Assembly (NCBI RefSeq): GCF_021654135.1 | Contig: NZ_JAKGSD010000015.1 | Location: forward strand, 1 to 64,000 | DNA: 64,000 bases | Reading direction: 5' to 3' | Source: Amycolatopsis tucumanensis | Lineage (GTDB): Bacteria; Actinomycetota; Actinomycetes; Mycobacteriales; Pseudonocardiaceae | Shown: positions 1 to 9,211 of the stretch, piece by piece | How the letters are laid out: every line of letters begins with the position of its first letter | Position numbering within the stretch: position 1 is the first letter of the stretch | Notes under the pieces: model-generated | What the model was told of the DNA's origin: nothing | The model's input: only the letters and a program-made list of their open reading frames with translations | The model's database searches: none | Position numbers and translations under genes: made by a program

Positions 1-489
1 ACCCGATCCCTGATCGCCTACGACCACTAACCAAGATCGGAATTACTCATCTAGACCGAAAGTGGTGTCGTCGAAGAGGCACTCTAGCCGCCGATCGCCT
101 TCCGCGGGGGGATCGAACGGGTATCTATCTCGATCGGGTAGTTACTAGCTGGCATCGTTGTACCACGTTCGGAGTAATAAACTGCCCGTGGCTAACGCGT
201 CGCAGAGTGCCAGCGATATGACCTTTTTGGGGGCAGGCTGCTGCGCGTGCATACGGACCGTGCATCTGCTCACGAACTGTGTTCTACAGCGTTCACCGAT
301 TGGACGAGCGGGGTCATCAGATCGACTGACGTGAACTCTTTGCGCAGCGTAGGCGGCTCGTGTGGATCTACGGAGAGCCCCCGCCCGGGATCGCCAGGGT
401 GACCGGAGGCCGCGGGACCGAACTCTATCGACGCCGCCGTCGGCCGCGGAGTGAGGGCTACGTCACACTCGGCGCGTCGCGGGGGTCGT
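1..489. other. Non-coding flank, no gene recognised
   Basis: No reading frame here looks like a protein. The base composition is clearly less GC-rich than the genes that follow, with stretches such as the run near 150-185, and codon-position bias is absent. It may be the intergenic region of a gene lying left of the window. The minus-strand DUF3000 gene ends at 490, so this is its downstream flank. No convincing terminator with a T-tract was found. Confidence 0.5.
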
Positions 490-1044
490 TCAGCCGCTCT
501 GGCGGTGGCCGAACAGCGAGACCCCGACCGGCGGCAGCCCGGCCACGCTCGACATCAGCTGGCAGAACGCCTCGCCGTGCGGGCGCAGGTGCTGGTCCGA
601 CGGCGTCCAGGACGCCCGCAGCTCCAGGTCGTCGGTGCGGGCCGGGCCGCTGATGTCGCCGAAGCGCGCCGACGAGGTCTCGGTGACCGTGCCGCCCAGC
701 GCGGTGAAGGACGCGCCGGAGGTCTCCAGCGCGTCGGTGAGCCACGACCAGCCGACCGCGGGCAGGAACGGGTCGCTGGCCAGTTCCCGGTCGATCTCCG
801 CGCGCACGTAGACGACCATCCGCAGCACCCCGTCCCAGGACTCCGGGCCCTCCGGGTCGTGCAGCAGCACCAGGCGGCCGGTGGCCGTCACGTCCGCCGG
901 ACCCGTCGCGTCGCAGCTGAGCGCGTAGGACCAGGGGGCCAGGCGCTGCGGCGCGCGCACGGGTTCGAGGGTCATCTCCGGCCGGGGCCGGATCGCTTGC
1001 AACGCCGCGACAGCTTCACGGAACATCTCGGGCGCATGCGTCAT
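490..1044 (-). CDS. DUF3000 family protein
   Basis: A 184-residue protein starting [12 protein letters not shown] and containing the segments [28 protein letters not shown] and [14 protein letters not shown]. These are typical of the actinobacterial DUF3000 family, which has no known biochemical function and usually lies divergently next to hemE. It has no signal peptide or membrane segment, and the length is normal for the family. I chose the ATG at 1044; a GTG nine bases upstream (1053) is possible. The 96 bp between it and hemE should hold both divergent promoters. Family assignment is fairly sure, function unknown. Confidence 0.82.
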   Translation of the reverse strand: MTHAPEMFREAVAALQAIRPRPEMTLEPVRAPQRLAPWSYALSCDATGPADVTATGRLVLLHDPEGPESWDGVLRMVVYVRAEIDRELASDPFLPAVGWSWLTDALETSGASFTALGGTVTETSSARFGDISGPARTDDLELRASWTPSDQHLRPHGEAFCQLMSSVAGLPPVGVSLFGHRQSG

Positions 1045-1140
1045 CGCGGTCACAGCCCGACTGTAGGACGGCGAACGGGCACCGGGCGGCAGACGCGCCG
1101 AGGGAAGGGGCCCCAGGGCCGCGTGGCACCATGGTTGACG

Positions 1141-2220
1141 ATGTCCACTACTGCGCAGTCGCGGCCACGCACGGGCCGCCGGGACCTCGCCGGGTCCCCC
1201 TTCCTGACGGCCGCCCGCGGCCGTCGTCCCGCGCGTCTGCCCGTCTGGTTCATGCGCCAGGCCGGCCGCTCGCTGCCCGAGTACCGGGCGCTGCGCGAGG
1301 GCGTGCCGATGCTCAAGGCTTGCTTCGACCCGGAGATGATCGCCGAGATCACGCTCCAGCCGGTCCGCCGCCTCGGCGTGGACGCCGCCATCTTCTTCAG
1401 CGACATCGTGGTGCCGCTGGTCGCCGCCGGTATCGACGTCGACATCGTGCCCGGCACCGGGCCCGTCGTGGCGGAGCCGGTGCGCGACGCCGCCGCCGTC
1501 CGCCGCCTGCCCGCGCTGGAGCCCGAGCGGCTCGAGCCGGTGCTGGACGGCACGCGGCTGCTCGTCGAGAGGCTGGGCCAGACCCCCCTGATCGGGTTCG
1601 CCGGCGCGCCGTTCACGCTCGCGTCCTACCTCATCGAGGGCGGCCCCAGCCGCAGCTTCGAGCGCACCAAGGCCCTCATGCGCTCCGAACCCGAGGTGTG
1701 GCACGACCTGGCCGGACAGTTGGCCGAGATCGCGGTGACCTTCCTGCGGGGCCAGATCGAAGCCGGTGCGGACGCGGTGCAGCTGTTCGACTCCTGGGCC
1801 GGCGCGCTGACGCTGCGCGAGTACCGCGAGTTCGTGCTGCCGCATTCGGCACGCGTGCTCGGCGCGGTCGCGGACCTGGACGTGCCGCGCATCCACTTCG
1901 GCGTCGGCACCGGCGAGCTCCTGACCGCCATGCGCGAGGCCGGGGCCGACGTGGTCGGCGTCGACTGGCGCGTCCCGCTGGACGAGGCCGTGCGGCGGCT
2001 GACCGCGCACGGCGAGCCCGTGCCGGTCGTGCAGGGCAACCTGGACCCGGCGCTGCTGCAGGCGTCCTGGCCGGTCATCGAGGCCGAGGTGCGCCGCATC
2101 GCCGCGGAGGGCCGCGCCGCCGCCGGGCACATCTTCAACCTCGGCCACGGCGTGCCCCCGGGCACCGATCCCGACGTGCTGGCCCGCGTCGTCGAGCTCG
2201 TCCACAGCCTGGAGGGCTGA
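1141..2220 (+). CDS. hemE: Uroporphyrinogen decarboxylase
   Basis: A 359-residue enzyme that removes the four acetate carboxyls of uroporphyrinogen III to give coproporphyrinogen III, a cytoplasmic haem step. Visible family signatures are [16 protein letters not shown] near residue 35 (most homologues have RY where this has RS), [43 protein letters not shown] and the C-terminal [16 protein letters not shown]. Length is normal. The ATG at 1141 is preferred; the longer open frame upstream is an antisense artefact over DUF3000. Its stop overlaps the start of the next gene by one base (TGATG), indicating translational coupling in a haem operon. Confidence 0.95.
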   Translation: MSTTAQSRPRTGRRDLAGSPFLTAARGRRPARLPVWFMRQAGRSLPEYRALREGVPMLKACFDPEMIAEITLQPVRRLGVDAAIFFSDIVVPLVAAGIDVDIVPGTGPVVAEPVRDAAAVRRLPALEPERLEPVLDGTRLLVERLGQTPLIGFAGAPFTLASYLIEGGPSRSFERTKALMRSEPEVWHDLAGQLAEIAVTFLRGQIEAGADAVQLFDSWAGALTLREYREFVLPHSARVLGAVADLDVPRIHFGVGTGELLTAMREAGADVVGVDWRVPLDEAVRRLTAHGEPVPVVQGNLDPALLQASWPVIEAEVRRIAAEGRAAAGHIFNLGHGVPPGTDPDVLARVVELVHSLEG

Positions 2221-3587
2221 TGCACGTCGCGGTCGTCGGCGGGGGCGTGTCGGGCGCGGTCGCGGCGTACCGGCTGCGCGGCGCGCTCGGCGACGGCGCG
2301 GCGATCACCCTCGTCGAGGCCACGGACAGCCTCGGCGGCAAGCTGCGCACCGCGGAGGTCGCGGGCGTGCGCTACGACGTGGGCGCGGAGGCCTTCCTCG
2401 CCCGGCGCCCGGAAGGCGTGGGACTGGCCGCCGAGCTCGGGCTGGAGCTGGTCCACCCGGCGAAGGCCCGCTCGACCGTGCGCGCCGGGGGCCACCTCGC
2501 CCCGTTGCCCGGCCGGACGCTGATGGGCATCCCGGGCTCGCCGGACGCGGTCGCGGAGGTGCTCTCGGACGAGGGCCGGGCGCGCGTGGCCGCCGAGCCG
2601 GACCTGCCCCCGGTGACGCTGGAGGCCGACACCGCGCTGGGCGCCCTGCTGCGCGAGCGGTTCGGCGACGAACTCGTCGACCGGCTGGTCGACCCGCTCC
2701 TCGGTGGCGTCTACGCGGGCGGCGCCGACGGTCTCGGCTTGCGCGCCACCGTCCCCGCCCTGGCCACCGCGATCGACCGTGGCGCGCCCTCGCTGACCGC
2801 GGCGGCGGCCGGGTTGATCCCGTCCCAGCCCAGCAGTGCGCCGGTGTTCGGCACCCTGCCCGGCGGTCTCGGCACCCTCGTCGACCGGCTCGTCGAGCTG
2901 GCCAAGCCGGACATCCGCCTCGGACGGCCGGTCACCGCGCTGCGGCGGCGGGAGCGCGGCTGGCAGCTGGAGATCGGCGACGAGCTGATCGACGCCGACG
3001 CCGTCCTGCTCGCGGTGCCCGCGCCGGCGGCCCGCAAGCTGCTCGACGGTGTCGCGCCGGCCGCGTCGTCGGCGCTCGGCGAGGTCGAGCTGGCGTCCAT
3101 GGCGGTCGTGGCGATGGCCCTGCCGCCGGGCACTGAACTGCCGGACGCGTCGGGGGTGCTGATCGGGGCGCGGGAACGCCGCGCCGACGGCGAGCCGTTC
3201 GCCGCCAAGGCCTTCACCTTCTCCACCCGCAAGTGGCCGCACCTGGACACCGGCCCGGTGCTGGTCCGCGGCTCGGTCGGCCGCTTCCGCGACCCCGGCG
3301 CGCTGCACCGCGACGACGACGACCTGGTCCGCCTGGTGCGCGACGACCTCGCCGAGCTGACCGGGATCACCGCCGAGCCGCTCGATGTCGTGGTGACCCG
3401 CTGGGGCGGCGGGCTGCCGCAGTACGGGCCGGGTCACCTGGACCTGGTCGAGCGCGCCGAGCGGGCCGTCGCCGAGGTGCCCGGGCTGGCGCTGGCCGGG
3501 GCCGCCCTGCACGGCGTCGGGGTGCCGGCGTGCATCGCGACGGCCACCGCGGCCGCGACCCGCATCACCTCACAGCTGGTGCGCTAG
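2220..3587 (+). CDS. hemY: Coproporphyrinogen III / protoporphyrinogen oxidase (CgoX/HemY type)
   Basis: A 455-residue FAD flavoprotein that oxidises the porphyrinogen ring. It begins [19 protein letters not shown], the Rossmann dinucleotide-binding motif, followed by LVEATDSLGGKLRT and the porphyrinogen-oxidase motif YDVGAEAFLARRP. The C-terminal GLALAGAALHGVGVPAC matches the second FAD-contact region. In actinobacteria this enzyme acts on coproporphyrinogen III in the coproporphyrin-dependent pathway, which agrees with the chdC gene that follows. The start overlaps the hemE stop by one base. The symbol cgoX is equally appropriate. Confidence 0.93.
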   Translation: MHVAVVGGGVSGAVAAYRLRGALGDGAAITLVEATDSLGGKLRTAEVAGVRYDVGAEAFLARRPEGVGLAAELGLELVHPAKARSTVRAGGHLAPLPGRTLMGIPGSPDAVAEVLSDEGRARVAAEPDLPPVTLEADTALGALLRERFGDELVDRLVDPLLGGVYAGGADGLGLRATVPALATAIDRGAPSLTAAAAGLIPSQPSSAPVFGTLPGGLGTLVDRLVELAKPDIRLGRPVTALRRRERGWQLEIGDELIDADAVLLAVPAPAARKLLDGVAPAASSALGEVELASMAVVAMALPPGTELPDASGVLIGARERRADGEPFAAKAFTFSTRKWPHLDTGPVLVRGSVGRFRDPGALHRDDDDLVRLVRDDLAELTGITAEPLDVVVTRWGGGLPQYGPGHLDLVERAERAVAEVPGLALAGAALHGVGVPACIATATAAATRITSQLVR

Positions 3588-3620
3588 CAGCCGGTTTCCG
3601 GGCAGTGCCAAGATGGGGGC

Positions 3621-4313
3621 ATGGCGCGGCTGAACTACCAGGAGCTCAACGACACCATCCGCTACACCGCCTGGTCGGTGTTCCGGGTCGAGCCGGGGCG
3701 GCTCCCCGAGGATCGCGGCCAGGCCGCGACCGAGACCACCGAGTACCTCGACGCCCTGGAGGGCAAGGGGGTCGTGGTGCGCGGCGTGTACGACGTCGCC
3801 GGGCTGCGGGCCGACGCCGACTACATGATCTGGTGGCACGCCGAGACCCCGGAGCAGGTGCAGGCCGCCTACACCGGGTTCCGCCGCACCCCGCTGGGCC
3901 GGGTGTCGACGCCGGTGTGGAGCCAGTTCGCGCTGCACCGCCCCGCGGAGTTCAACCGCAGCCACATCCCCGCCTTCCTGGCCGGGGAGGAGGCGCGCAA
4001 GTACGTCTGCGTGTACCCGTTCGTCCGCTCCTACGAGTGGTACCTGCTGCCGGACGCCGAGCGCCGCAAGATGCTCGCCGACCACGGCAAGGAGGCCCGC
4101 GACTACCCGGACGTGCGCGCCAACACGGTGGCGTCGTTCGCGCTGGGCGACTACGAGTGGATCCTCGCCTTCGAGGCCGACGAGCTGCACCGCATCGTCG
4201 ACCTGATGCGGCACCTGCGCGGCACCGAGGCGCGGCGCCACGTGCGGGAGGAGATCCCGTTCTACACCGGCACGAAGGTCGTCCCGGCCGAGCTGATCCT
4301 GAACCTGCCGTAG
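3621..4313 (+). CDS. chdC: Coproheme decarboxylase (HemQ/ChdC, chlorite-dismutase fold)
   Basis: A 230-residue protein that converts Fe-coproporphyrin III to haem b using peroxide, the last step of the coproporphyrin-dependent route. It carries [10 protein letters not shown] near the N-terminus and the actinobacterial motif [10 protein letters not shown], in which Tyr132 corresponds to the catalytic radical tyrosine. His115 (NRSHIPAF) and His155 (LADHGKEAR) sit where the distal and proximal histidines of the Corynebacterium diphtheriae enzyme are (118, 135 and 158 there, a constant offset of three). It follows hemY by 33 bp in the same operon. The ferrochelatase gene is not in this window. 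Confidence 0.94.
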   Translation: MARLNYQELNDTIRYTAWSVFRVEPGRLPEDRGQAATETTEYLDALEGKGVVVRGVYDVAGLRADADYMIWWHAETPEQVQAAYTGFRRTPLGRVSTPVWSQFALHRPAEFNRSHIPAFLAGEEARKYVCVYPFVRSYEWYLLPDAERRKMLADHGKEARDYPDVRANTVASFALGDYEWILAFEADELHRIVDLMRHLRGTEARRHVREEIPFYTGTKVVPAELILNLP

Positions 4314-5633
4314 GTGTTCGGCGCGCTGTGGCGCGATCTGACCGGTGAGGCGCCCGGCCCGGTCGAGATCACCGGCCCGGAAACGGTGCTGCCCGGGCCG
4401 TACCGGGTGGCGGCGGCCGCGTCGATGAGCGTCGCGGCGGCCACCCTGGCCGCCGTGGAATTGTTGCGGCTGCGTGGAATCGACCCCGGTGCGGTGTCGG
4501 CCGACACGCGGCACGCCGCGGCGGCGTTCTCCAGCGAGAAGCTGGTGCGGGTGGACGGCGAGCCGCCCGGGGACGCGTGGGCGCCGCTGTCCGGCGACTA
4601 CCGCGCGGCCGACGGCTGGGTCCGGCTGCACTGCAACTACCCCCACCACGCTGCGGCGGTGTGCCGCGCACTCGGGGTGGCCGAGGACCGCGCGGCGGTG
4701 GCGTCGGCGGTCGCCGGACGGGACGCGTGGGACGTGCAGGAGGCGGTGGTCGCCGCGGGCGGGGCGGCGGCAGCCATGCGCACCCGCGAAGAGTGGCTGG
4801 ACAGCGCGATGGGGCGGGCGCTGGACGGACCGCTCGTGGTGCAGGAGCTGGTGGGGACGGCCCCGGCGCGGCCGCTGCCGGAGTCGCCGCGGCCGCTGGG
4901 CGGGGTGCGGGTGCTGGACCTGACGCACGTGATCGCCGGTCCGGTCGCCGGGCGGGTGCTGGCCGCGCACGGCGCGGACGTCCTGCACATCGGGGCCGCG
5001 CACCTGCCGGTCGTGCACCCGCTGGTGGTCGACACCGGAATGGGCAAGCGCTCGGCGCACCTGGACCTGCGCACCGAGGCCGGGCGTTCCGCGTTGTGGG
5101 GTCTGATCGGTTCCGCGGATGTCGTGTTGCAGTCGTTCCGGCCGGGCGCGCTGGCCGGGCTGGGGTTCACGGCGGAGCCGCTGGCGGCGGCGCGGCCCGG
5201 GATCGTGCTGGTGGAGCTGAACGCGTGGGGCTGGGAGGGCCCGTGGCGGGGTCGGCGCGGGTTCGACAGCCTGGTGCAGATGGCGTCGGGAATCGCTTGG
5301 GGCGCCGAGGAACCCCGGCCGTTGCCCGTGCAGGCGCTGGACCACGCGACGGGCTGGCTGGCCGCTGCTGCCGCCATGGTCGCGCTGCGGAACCGGGCCG
5401 TCGAGGGCGGCAGCAGGCGGGTGCGCCTCGCGCTGGCCCGGACCGGGCGGTGGCTCGACGGACTGGGCCGGGTGCCTGGTGGATCCACTGTGGACTTCTC
5501 GGATTTCCTTGCCGAGACCGGGAGTGAGTTCGGCTTGGTGCGTCACGTGACCTGTCCGGGTGGGATGGTGCCGCGTCCGATGTGGACTTCCGGGCCGCCG
5601 CTGCCGGGGAGTGCGGTCGCGGAGTGGCTTTAG
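4314..5633 (+). CDS. CaiB/BaiF (family III) CoA-transferase-like protein
   Basis: A 439-residue protein of the family III CoA-transferases, which move CoA between carboxylic acids through an enzyme aspartyl-CoA thioester. The segment GGVRVLDLTHVIAGPVAGR (about residue 200) and GKRSAHLDLRTEAGR are the usual N-terminal signatures, and LDHATGWLAAAAAMVAL is where the catalytic Asp-[AT]-G normally lies. Oddly, the first 190 residues (DGWVRLHCNYPHHAA, REEWLDSAMG) resemble the C-terminal half of the family, so the order looks permuted or comes from a two-unit ancestor that was trimmed. The GTG start directly follows the chdC TAG with no gap. Substrate unknown. Confidence 0.82.
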   Translation: MFGALWRDLTGEAPGPVEITGPETVLPGPYRVAAAASMSVAAATLAAVELLRLRGIDPGAVSADTRHAAAAFSSEKLVRVDGEPPGDAWAPLSGDYRAADGWVRLHCNYPHHAAAVCRALGVAEDRAAVASAVAGRDAWDVQEAVVAAGGAAAAMRTREEWLDSAMGRALDGPLVVQELVGTAPARPLPESPRPLGGVRVLDLTHVIAGPVAGRVLAAHGADVLHIGAAHLPVVHPLVVDTGMGKRSAHLDLRTEAGRSALWGLIGSADVVLQSFRPGALAGLGFTAEPLAAARPGIVLVELNAWGWEGPWRGRRGFDSLVQMASGIAWGAEEPRPLPVQALDHATGWLAAAAAMVALRNRAVEGGSRRVRLALARTGRWLDGLGRVPGGSTVDFSDFLAETGSEFGLVRHVTCPGGMVPRPMWTSGPPLPGSAVAEWL

Positions 5634-5723
5634 CGCGGTCCTGGGAGTAACGCACCCTGGCTGGCCCGCTCCCGTCGCTGCAGGATCGGGGGCTGATGGC
5701 AGCGGTAGGAGGGAGCGGGACGG

Positions 5724-6440
5724 CTGGACGGCAAGGTCGCGTTGATCACGGGCGCGTCGGGTGGGATCGGGGCGGCCACGGCGGCCCTGTTCGCCCGGGA
5801 GGGGGCGCGGCTGGTGCTGGGTGATGTCACCGGGAGCGGGCCGGAGCGGGAGGACGCGCTGCGCGTGCACCTCGACGTCTCCTCGGCGCGGGACTGGCAG
5901 ACGGCCCTGGCCAGGACGGCGGAGCGCTTCGGCAGGCTGGACGTGCTGGTCAACGTGGCGGGAATCGTGGACTGGCCGGGCATCGAGGACACCGCCGAGG
6001 CCGATTGGGACCGGGTGATCGCGGTGAACCAGAAGGGCACCTGGCTGGGCATGAAGACCGCGATGCCGTTGCTGCGCGCGAGCGGGAACGCGTCGGTGGT
6101 CAACGTGTCGTCGATCCTGGGCATCATCGGCGGCGGGTCGGCCGCGGCCTACCACGCCTCGAAGGGCGCGGTGCGGCTGCTGACCAAGACGGCGGCCGTC
6201 GAGTACGCGACGAGGGGGGTGCGGGTCAACTCCGTGCACCCCGGCGTCATCGCGACACCGATGATCCAGGACATCCTCGACACCGAGGGCGACCAGCAGG
6301 CCGACATCCTGCGCACCCCGATGAAACGAGCGGGCACAGCGGACGAGATCGCCGCGGCGATCCTGTTCCTCGCCTCCGACGAGTCGTCCTTCGTCACGGG
6401 CGCGGAGATCGTCGTCGACGGCGGCATCACGGCGCACTAG
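5724..6440 (+). CDS. Short-chain dehydrogenase/reductase, probable CTG start
   Basis: An NAD(P)-dependent SDR of about 238 residues. It has the cofactor motif TGASGGIG, the LVNVAG motif, the catalytic serine in NVSSILG, and YHASK holding the catalytic Tyr and Lys; the C-terminus is FVTGAEIVVDGGITAH. The Rossmann strand needs the residues LDGKVALITG, yet the only in-frame starts after the TAG at 5706 are CTG at 5724 and TTG at 5742; TTG would cut the first beta strand. An AGGAGG at 5707-5712 lies 11 nt before the CTG, which is why I chose it. Substrate cannot be read from sequence; FabG-like or glucose-dehydrogenase-like activity is possible. Confidence 0.85.
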   Translation: MDGKVALITGASGGIGAATAALFAREGARLVLGDVTGSGPEREDALRVHLDVSSARDWQTALARTAERFGRLDVLVNVAGIVDWPGIEDTAEADWDRVIAVNQKGTWLGMKTAMPLLRASGNASVVNVSSILGIIGGGSAAAYHASKGAVRLLTKTAAVEYATRGVRVNSVHPGVIATPMIQDILDTEGDQQADILRTPMKRAGTADEIAAAILFLASDESSFVTGAEIVVDGGITAH

Positions 6441-6461
6441 CGTGGTTGGCGTGGCCGTCGG

Positions 6462-6794
6462 TCAGCGGGTGAAGCGGGACCACCAGCGCCGCCGGGGGAG
6501 TTCGCCGCGCTCGGCGAGCCAGGCGGCGAAGTTCGCGGCGTCCTGGCGGTAGCCGGTGCCGTCCGTGCGGGGTGTGGCTTCGGCGTAGGCGTCGAACAGG
6601 GGGCGGAACCGGTCGCCGAGCAGGCGGAAGAGATCGGGCCTGAGGTCGGCGACGATGGAGCGGCGCTTGGCTCGCAGGGCGAGCACCTCGGCGGCCACCC
6701 GGCCGGGGTCGAAGCCCGCCGGAGGAACCCCGCCGGCCAGCAGGGCGCGCAGCAACTCAGCCTGCCGGGCGGCGAGTTCTTCCCGGCTGGTCAC
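6462..6794 (-). CDS. Small partner protein of the DUF692 locus (SCO6045-like)
   Basis: A 110-residue protein beginning (GTG)TSREELAARQAELLRALLAGG and ending GELPRRRWWSRFTR. The middle, ALRAKRRSIVADLRPDLFRLLGDRF, looks like a small helical domain of the kind encoded after DUF692 genes in actinomycetes; from memory it resembles the S. coelicolor SCO6045 family. DUF692/MNIO enzymes normally need a small partner that presents the substrate peptide, so a role as partner or recognition protein is a reasonable inference, not shown. The frame stays open to 7280, but that upstream part is degenerate repeat (see 6795-7344). I take the GTG at 6794, after GGGAGC, as the start. Confidence 0.62.
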   Translation of the reverse strand: MTSREELAARQAELLRALLAGGVPPAGFDPGRVAAEVLALRAKRRSIVADLRPDLFRLLGDRFRPLFDAYAEATPRTDGTGYRQDAANFAAWLAERGELPRRRWWSRFTR

Positions 6795-7344
6795 AGGTGC
6801 TCCCGCGTCGCGGTCAGCGGGGCGTGCAGTGGTTGGCTTGGCGGGCCGCCGCGGTCGTTCCGGCCGCTCACTGGTACTCCCGGGGCGTGGCGGGTTCGGT
6901 GGCCGGCCGGGCGCGCAGCCGTTTGGCTGCTGGGTGGCGAGTTCTTCCCGGCTGGGCACAGGTGCTTCCGGGTCGCGGTGGGTTCGGCGGCCGGCGGGTC
7001 GTGTGGCAGTTCGGCTTGCTGGGTCGCGAGTTCCTTCCGGCCGCTCACTGGTACTCCCGGGGCGTGGCGGGTTCGGTGGCCGGCCGGGCGCGCAGCCGTT
7101 TGGCTGCTGGGTGGCGAGTTCCTTCCGGCTGGGCACAGGTGCTCGCGGGGCGGGGTCAGCGGGGCGTGTAGCAGTTGGCTTGGCGGGCCGCCGCGCTCGT
7201 TCCGGCCGCTCACTGGTACTCCCGGGGCGTAGCGGGTTCGGTGGCCAACCGGGCACGCAGCCGTTTGGCTCGCCGGGCATCGCGGCCGGTCCCCGGGGGC
7301 GCGCAGCAGCTCGGCCCGCTGGGCGGCCAGCCCCTCTCGCCCGC
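6795..7344. repeat. Degenerate tandem repeats made from the partner gene 5' end
   Basis: About three units of roughly 165-177 bp, each with two half-units. An 84-bp block at 6861-6944 is repeated at 7038-7121 essentially without change, and a diverged third copy begins at 7203. On the minus strand every unit repeats the translation-start region of the neighbouring gene, giving back-to-back versions of (S)REELA-QQ. The GTG that overlaps the DUF692 stop (GTGA at 7345-7348) begins with SGREGLAAQRAELLRA, so the partner gene probably once started there and its first ~60 bases were duplicated and scrambled. Confidence 0.7.
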
Positions 7345-8145
7345 TCACAGGCGCTCCCGGATCGCGGCCAGTTCCGCGGCCAGCTCGTCGTCCGGTGGGT
7401 AGGCGCCGTCGCGTTCCAGGAGCGCCCCGGGGGGTTCCCGCCGGCGCCGCAGTTCGCTCAGCAGGTCGAGCACCTCCGGCAGCACCGGGTGGGTGTGCGT
7501 GTCGTGGTAGATGCCGTCGGCCTCGACGCCCCCGGCGACGTGCACGTACGCCACCCGCTCCAGCGGCACCTCCTCCAGGAACCTCACCGGGTCCGCGCCC
7601 AGGTTCCGCGCGTTCGCGTACAGGTTCGCCACGTCCACGATCAGCAGGCACCCGGTCCGCGACGTCAGCTCGGCCAGGAACGCGGCCTCGCTCATCTCGG
7701 CGTCCGGCCACTCCAGCAGCGCGGCGATGTTCTCCAGCGCGAACGGCCTGCCCACGATCGACTGCGCCAGCCGCACGTTCTCCACCAGCACATCGAGCGC
7801 CTCCCGCGTGCGGGGGAGCGGCACCAGGTGCCCCGCGTCCAGCCCGCCCGCGCGCACGAAACACACGTGGTCGCTGGCCAGCGGCGCGTCCAGCTCGTCG
7901 GCGACCACCGCGAGGTGCTCCACCCGCCGCGTGTCCAGCGGTTCCGCGCCGCCCAGGGACAGTGACACCGCGTGCGGCAACACCGGCAGGCCCCGCTTCC
8001 GCAGCTCCACCAGCGCCGCGGGCAGGCGACCCGGGTGCAGGTTCTCGGCGATCACCTCGACCCACTCCACACCCGGCAGCCGCGGGATCGACAGATCGAT
8101 CTCCGGCCGCCATCCGATGCCCACGCCCAGCCGCTCAACCGCCAC
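7345..8145 (-). CDS. DUF692 multinuclear non-haem iron oxidase (MNIO)
   Basis: A 266-residue TIM-barrel oxidase of the DUF692/MNIO family (relatives MbnB, TglH), which modify cysteine or other residues of peptides with a di- or tri-iron centre. Metal-site segments appear in order: GVGIGWRPEI, VEVIAENLHP, PHAVSLSLGG, SDHVCFV, ALENIAALLEW, VDVANLYANARN, VHVAGG, HDTHTHPV and LLERDG. The frame is open upstream to 8526, but the upstream part is Ala/Arg-rich shadow. GTG at 8145 has GGAGG eight nt before it and gives the family's normal N-terminus. It lies 154 bp after the Cys-rich TIGR04222 gene, its most likely substrate by context. Confidence 0.9.
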   Translation of the reverse strand: MAVERLGVGIGWRPEIDLSIPRLPGVEWVEVIAENLHPGRLPAALVELRKRGLPVLPHAVSLSLGGAEPLDTRRVEHLAVVADELDAPLASDHVCFVRAGGLDAGHLVPLPRTREALDVLVENVRLAQSIVGRPFALENIAALLEWPDAEMSEAAFLAELTSRTGCLLIVDVANLYANARNLGADPVRFLEEVPLERVAYVHVAGGVEADGIYHDTHTHPVLPEVLDLLSELRRRREPPGALLERDGAYPPDDELAAELAAIRERL

Positions 8146-8299
8146 CGCAACCACCTCCACCGCAGTCGTCGAGCCCGAGGTCGAACCCGCCGCAAGCCCA
8201 CCCGGCCCGCCGATCCGGGAGCCGCTCCAGGCCACCGGTCGCAGGAACGTCCTCACCGCCTGGCCCGCGTAGTCGGTGAAGCCGATCGGTCCGAGGCGC

Positions 8300-9211
8300 T
8301 CAGCCACCACCGCCGCCACCGCCGCAACCACCACCGCCGCCGCACGAGCTGCCTCCGCCGCACGAACCGCTTCCGCACGAGCTGCTTCCGCAGGAGCTGC
8401 CCGAAGACCCGCAGCCGTAGCCCGACGACGAGCCGGACCAGCCGCCGCGGCGCCGTGGCTTCCGCGGCGGCGGCGCCGACAGCAGCGCCTGCGCGATCGC
8501 CTGGTCCGGGTGGCGGGCGAGGCCACCGAGGGCCACCGCCTGCGCGGCCCCGCCCGTGGTCATGCCCGCCACCCGCAGCGCGGTGTCACCGGTCGAAGTC
8601 CTGGCCGGGCCGCGTGGCCGCCGGTCGGTGAGCGCCCACAGCAGCCCGGCCGGCAGCACCGCCAGCACGAACGTGCCGTCCGGGAAGGCCAGGAACGCGA
8701 GGACCACGACCGCGAAGAGCAGGAGCGTCGCCAGCCGCCGGACGTTGCGCACCGCCCCGGGCGTGACCAGGAGCCCTTGCCCGGCGAGCCGGTCGCGCAG
8801 CTCGTCGAACTCGGCGCGGCCCAGCACCGCCGCGCGCACGTCGTGCAGGGTCCACGTGCCGCGGCCGTCGCGCACCGCGGTCCAGACCGCCGCGCTCAGC
8901 CGGTCGGCCGGGGCGTGGCCGCCGGTCGTGGACAGCCTCCCGCCACTGCTCACCCGGATCCGCTGCCGCTCCACGAGATCCGCGAGCGCGGTGTCGGTCG
9001 CCCGCACCGGGCCGCCCGCCAGGAACCCCAGCTCGATCAGCCCGGGCGGGTGGTGCGGCCCGCCGCCTCGCCGCTTGAGCAGCCGCGAACCGAACAGGCG
9101 CACCACCACGGGCAGCACCAGCAACGCGGCGAAGAGCGGGAGGAACGTCGAAGCGGGCAGGCCCCAGAACGCGGGCCCGTCACCGACCGCCAGGATCACC
9201 GGACCAGCCAC
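8300..9211 (-). CDS. TIGR04222-type membrane protein with Gly/Ser/Cys-rich tail
   Basis: About 303 residues. The N-terminal part (FWGLPASTFLPLFAALL) is a membrane segment, followed by a soluble region (GLIELGFLAGGPVRATDTAL, GHAPADRLSAAVW), two central hydrophobic helices (LLLFAVVVLAFLAF, FVLAVLPAGLLWAL) and a last ~50 residues of almost only Gly, Ser and six Cys (GYGCGSSGSSCGSSSCGSG and on). That tail is the obvious candidate for modification by the adjacent DUF692 oxidase. I chose GTG 9211 because GGAGG lies seven nt upstream; GTG 9199 is an alternative. It overlaps the upstream paralogue by 32 bp. The family is of unknown function. Confidence 0.78.
   Translation of the reverse strand: MAGPVILAVGDGPAFWGLPASTFLPLFAALLVLPVVVRLFGSRLLKRRGGGPHHPPGLIELGFLAGGPVRATDTALADLVERQRIRVSSGGRLSTTGGHAPADRLSAAVWTAVRDGRGTWTLHDVRAAVLGRAEFDELRDRLAGQGLLVTPGAVRNVRRLATLLLFAVVVLAFLAFPDGTFVLAVLPAGLLWALTDRRPRGPARTSTGDTALRVAGMTTGGAAQAVALGGLARHPDQAIAQALLSAPPPRKPRRRGGWSGSSSGYGCGSSGSSCGSSSCGSGSCGGGSSCGGGGGCGGGGGGG

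Noticed and set aside
6462..7280. A 272-residue protein running through the repeats
   Set aside because: The N-terminal two thirds are Pro/Arg repeat translations shared by another frame; only the last 110 residues look like a folded protein.
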